Assembly (NCBI RefSeq): GCF_036417355.1
Contig: NZ_CP143889.1
Coordinates: 2,914,001-2,978,000, forward strand
Direction: 5' to 3'
Source of the DNA: Akkermansia sp. RCC_12PD
GTDB lineage: Bacteria; Verrucomicrobiota; Verrucomicrobiia; Verrucomicrobiales; Akkermansiaceae
DNA length: 64,000 bases
Of the stretch, positions 60,977 through 64,000 are shown one piece after another (the stretch's first letter is position 1; each line of letters opens with the position of its first letter). The position numbers were made by a program, and so were the translations under genes. The notes beneath the pieces are model-generated. The model made no database searches. It had not been told where the DNA came from and worked only from the letters and a program-made list of their open reading frames with translations.

Positions 60977-63502
60977 ATGGCTGAATTAAATTCACAGGCT
61001 CCGCGCAGACACACCCAGGCAAACAAAAGGCGGCATCCCAAGACCAAGCCACGGAACCGTTTCCGGGGTTTTGTCAAAAAATTCGTCGCTTGGTGCCTCG
61101 TTCTGGCCCTGATCGGCGGCGCTGTGGGGTACTTCGGCTTCATGGCCGCCTGGAAGCGCTACGACAACTGGGCCGCGGAGTTTGACCTGGAACGCATCAA
61201 CGACGTGGAGAAGCCGAGCATTATTTTTGACCGGAACGGGGAGGAAATAGGCCGCATTTACGTGGAAAACCGCAGTTATGTGACGCTGGATAAAATTTCC
61301 CCCGCCATGATCAACGCCCTGGTCGCCCAGGAAGACTCGCGCTTCTGGGAACATCCGGGCTACGATTTCCTGGGGATTCTGAGAGCGGCCAAGGAATACG
61401 CCAGCAACAGCGGGGAGGCCAACCAGGGTGCCTCCTCCATCACCCAGCAGCTTGCCAGAAACGCCTACGACCTGAAAAACAGGGCCAAGGCGCGGAATGA
61501 AGGAAGCTTTGGCCGCAAGTTTGTGGAAATAGCCCTGGCGCGGCGCATCACGGAACGGTACAGCAAGGAACAGGTGCTGGAGTTTTACATCAACCGCGTA
61601 TACTTCGGCAGCGGGTTTTACGGCATAAGATCCGCCTCCCTGGGGTACTTCGGCAAGGAACCAGCGGACCTGACTACGCGGGAGGCCGCCTCCATTGCCG
61701 CCCTGATCAAGAACCCGAACGGCCTGTCCCCCCTCAACAACAAGGAGGGCAACCTGAAATGGCGCAACCACGTGCTCAACCGCATGGCCAGGGAAAAATA
61801 CATTACTCCGGAAGAAGCGCAACGGCTTTCCTCCATGGACCTGGGCCTCAACCCCAAGCCACTGAAACGCGGGGTCTCCCACATTTACGACCGTATTTAC
61901 GCGGAAATCACCGCCTATCTGGGCGAGGAGCGCGTCAACGCCGCCGGCCTGAGGATTTACACCACCATTGACAAGAAACTTCAGGACGCTACCGGGAAGG
62001 CCCTGTCCCAGGCGCTGGAAAACATTGAAAAACGCCCGGGGTACAGCCACCAGAAAGCCGAGGACTACGACCGCTTCTCAGGCACCAAGCCCCGCTATCT
62101 GGAAGGAGCCGTGCTGATGGTGGACAACCAGTCCGGCGCCGTCCTCGCCTATCACGGAGGCCGCAACCACACGAACCGCCAGTACGACGTCATCAAGGAA
62201 GGAGCGCGCCCCACCGGCACGGCCATCCTGCCCTTTCTGTACGCCGCCGCCTTTGACACGGGCAAAAGCCCCGTCACCCGCATCCTGGACGACGCCATCG
62301 ACAACCGCCTGACCGGTATCGGCGGATCGGAAGGAATCCTGGGAGAATGGGGGGCGGAAAACTCCAGGAACCGCTATGAAGGCATGATCACCGCCCACCG
62401 CGGCCTGGCCGCCTCCAAGATAGCCGCCTCCCTGCGCATGGGCATGGACATGGGAACGGCCCCCTTCATCAAGAAACTGGCGGACTTCGGCATCCGCAAA
62501 CCAGTCCGGGAAGCGGGAAGCACGGAGGTAAACCCGGTTTACCGGCCCAAGATTTTCGTGGGAACGGAACCGGCCTCCCTGACGGAAATGACGCTGGCCT
62601 ACACCGCCATTCCCAACGGAGGCTCCCGGCCGGAAAACATCTATTACCTGGACAGGATAGAAGACGAGGACGGACGGCTGATCTGGGAATCCACCCAGGC
62701 CATTGAAACCAGAAACAACGCCCAGGTCCGGAAAGGAGCCGCCTCCACGGCCACCGCCTTCCAGCTTCACAATATTCTGCACTCTTCCCTGAAAAACGGT
62801 TCCGCCCAGCGGGTGGCGGACAGCCTGCCCGCGAATTTCAAAGGCGGTGTCAAGACCGGCACCACGTACGACTTCGGGGACAACTGGCTGTTCGGTTATG
62901 ACGACCGGGTGACCTGCGGCATCTGGATCGGCTTCCTGGAAGGGAAAAAGCCCATTTACAACGGCGCCTTCTCCTCGGATACCTGCGCCTCCATCCTGGG
63001 AACGGCCTTTAAGGAATCCGAACGCCTGTTCCCAGCCGGGGAACTGGTCCCCCCGCCCAGCGTGGAGCGCGTGGAAATCTGCCTGACGACTGGAAAGCGG
63101 GCCACCCACAGCTGCTACGACATTGACCCGGTGGACAAGAAATACCGCCGCCACACCATGTTCGAATACCTCCGCAAGGGGGATTCCAGCCTCCCCTTCT
63201 GCGACTTGCACGGAGAAGACCCTGCCGCGCCGTCCTCCCCCTTCACGGCGCAGAACCGTATTCTTCCCCTGCCTCCCATCCTGCCTGTCAAGCCCATCCT
63301 GATAGGGGACGATCCCTACCACACGGAATTGAACCAGGGACCGCCCAACCGCAATTTCGAACTGCTGGGCACCAATGAAAACGTGCCGGAGGCGCAGGCA
63401 CTTTCCTCTGATCCCGTCGCTCCAGACCATGCGGACACGAGCATCACGCTGCCCGCTCCCAAGCCCATCGCCATCCCGGTTCCGGAATTCATCCACCTGT
63501 AA
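60977..63502 (+). CDS. Class A PBP with intact GT51 and degenerate transpeptidase domain
   Basis: 841 residues from MAELNSQAPRR. Basic cytoplasmic tail, membrane helix (about 37-55), GT51 glycosyltransferase (about 80-260) with catalytic Glu119 in EDSRFWEHPG, GASSITQQLARN (151-162) and RRITERYSKEQVLEFYINRVYFG, all normal. The transpeptidase domain (about 375-680) keeps KTGT (626-629). But the SxxK site reads T-A-I-L (415-418), losing both the serine and the lysine, and the SxN motif reads S-K-I (480-482). It should polymerise glycan but not cross-link it or bind penicillin covalently. A long Pro-rich C-terminal tail follows. It lies downstream of pth. Confidence 0.9.
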   Translation: MAELNSQAPRRHTQANKRRHPKTKPRNRFRGFVKKFVAWCLVLALIGGAVGYFGFMAAWKRYDNWAAEFDLERINDVEKPSIIFDRNGEEIGRIYVENRSYVTLDKISPAMINALVAQEDSRFWEHPGYDFLGILRAAKEYASNSGEANQGASSITQQLARNAYDLKNRAKARNEGSFGRKFVEIALARRITERYSKEQVLEFYINRVYFGSGFYGIRSASLGYFGKEPADLTTREAASIAALIKNPNGLSPLNNKEGNLKWRNHVLNRMAREKYITPEEAQRLSSMDLGLNPKPLKRGVSHIYDRIYAEITAYLGEERVNAAGLRIYTTIDKKLQDATGKALSQALENIEKRPGYSHQKAEDYDRFSGTKPRYLEGAVLMVDNQSGAVLAYHGGRNHTNRQYDVIKEGARPTGTAILPFLYAAAFDTGKSPVTRILDDAIDNRLTGIGGSEGILGEWGAENSRNRYEGMITAHRGLAASKIAASLRMGMDMGTAPFIKKLADFGIRKPVREAGSTEVNPVYRPKIFVGTEPASLTEMTLAYTAIPNGGSRPENIYYLDRIEDEDGRLIWESTQAIETRNNAQVRKGAASTATAFQLHNILHSSLKNGSAQRVADSLPANFKGGVKTGTTYDFGDNWLFGYDDRVTCGIWIGFLEGKKPIYNGAFSSDTCASILGTAFKESERLFPAGELVPPPSVERVEICLTTGKRATHSCYDIDPVDKKYRRHTMFEYLRKGDSSLPFCDLHGEDPAAPSSPFTAQNRILPLPPILPVKPILIGDDPYHTELNQGPPNRNFELLGTNENVPEAQALSSDPVAPDHADTSITLPAPKPIAIPVPEFIHL

Positions 63503-63516
63503 TACGCTCTTTCCCC

Positions 63517-64000
63517 ATGTCATCCCTTCCCCAGGATACGGTAGCCTGCTCATGCCCGGCATGCGGCAATCTTTTTGCCGTCAAGACTTCCTTCCTGGGC
63601 CGTCAGGTCAGGTGCCCCGTCTGCAGCTCCATCATTACAGCCGCCCGGGACGTAAAACAGCCGGAAACCGTATCAAAAGCAAGGCAAGATAAAGAGACAA
63701 CGCCATCCGGACCGGAAACGGAAGAAGAAAAACACCCACGCCCCCCGGTTTCCGAATATCTTCCTTCACCGCAAAAGAAGACGGATGTGCGGAACATCCC
63801 CCGGTCCAGAAAAGCGCCTTCCGCACCGGAACGGAACACCACGAAAATCCGCAAGCGTGGGGAACGGAAAGAAGAATCTCCGGCCATCGCCACGGCAGGC
63901 ACCTCCGCCCTGGCGCAAGAATTGCCCGAATACAATTCCCCCTCAGGCGGAACTGCCGGGGAGAAGCGCAAAACCACCTGGCATATCTGGCTGTTTATCT
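63517..64000 (+). CDS. Zinc-ribbon protein, N-terminal part (cut by window edge)
   Basis: Open frame from the ATG at 63517 to the window end, 161 codons. Residues about 11-36 hold two CPxC pairs (SCPACG and RCPVCSS), a small zinc ribbon of the type found at the start of PVC membrane proteins. A long charged, Pro- and Lys-rich linker follows, then the beginning of a hydrophobic segment (TWHIWLFI) at the edge. It starts 14 bases after the PBP stop and is probably cotranscribed. Function unknown. Confidence 0.78.
   Translation, partial: MSSLPQDTVACSCPACGNLFAVKTSFLGRQVRCPVCSSIITAARDVKQPETVSKARQDKETTPSGPETEEEKHPRPPVSEYLPSPQKKTDVRNIPRSRKAPSAPERNTTKIRKRGERKEESPAIATAGTSALAQELPEYNSPSGGTAGEKRKTTWHIWLFI

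Overview
The window looks like a piece of a Verrucomicrobiota chromosome, most probably an Akkermansia species. This is judged from gene content: a secreted M60 metallopeptidase, a secreted GH36-like glycosidase, NagZ, a B12-dependent methylmalonyl-CoA mutase pair, and PVC-style envelope proteins. GC is high in core genes and Shine-Dalgarno sequences are often weak. I could not run any search, so the assignment is inference. No rRNA, complete tRNA, CRISPR array or intact insertion sequence was seen.

Layout. 1-4917: a truncated secreted-protein gene, then scpA/mutA (methylmalonyl-CoA mutase), all on the minus strand. 5120-13348: a tightly packed plus-strand run of six envelope genes. It holds a DUF4175-like membrane protein, a secreted low-complexity protein, two tandem prenyltransferase-repeat proteins that are nearly identical in their cores, and two secreted proteins built of small beta-barrel-like modules. 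13434-15839: proC, tag and an ABC permease (minus). 15940-20248: a putative DNA-binding protein, a Hanks-type kinase and an AT-rich pair of secreted-protein genes with frame problems. 20166-28603: a tryptophanase-family lyase, an M15 peptidase, a DUF4105 protein, pheST and an MFS transporter. 28795-40993: an rclC-like gene, the M60 peptidase, htpG, a voltage-gated-type K+ channel, alr, polA and the GH36-like enzyme. 41039-46284: a HlyD-type adaptor, a YbjN-like protein, purB, nagZ and pyrE (minus). 46414-51287: an L,D-transpeptidase lipoprotein, a 971-residue membrane protein with a kinase-like N-lobe, and hemW. 51708-57925: hypothetical genes, serS, a zinc alcohol dehydrogenase and an N-carbamoylputrescine amidase. 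58029-64000: moxR-DUF58, pth, a class A PBP and a truncated zinc-ribbon protein.

How the parts fit. Most genes are housekeeping: tRNA charging and recycling, DNA repair and replication, purine, pyrimidine and proline synthesis. Cell-wall genes recur (alr, L,D-transpeptidase, class A PBP, NagZ, M15 peptidase). The M60 peptidase and GH36-like enzyme fit growth on host glycoprotein, and the mutase fits propionate formation through the succinate route.

Most notable observations: (1) a class A PBP whose glycosyltransferase motifs look intact but whose transpeptidase SxxK and SxN motifs are lost; (2) a large membrane protein whose cytoplasmic end resembles only the N-lobe of the kinase encoded 30 kb away; (3) three accessory genes, each put out of frame by an 8-base homopolymer where 7 bases would restore a sensible product; (4) the six-gene envelope operon with recent gene conversion between its tandem genes.
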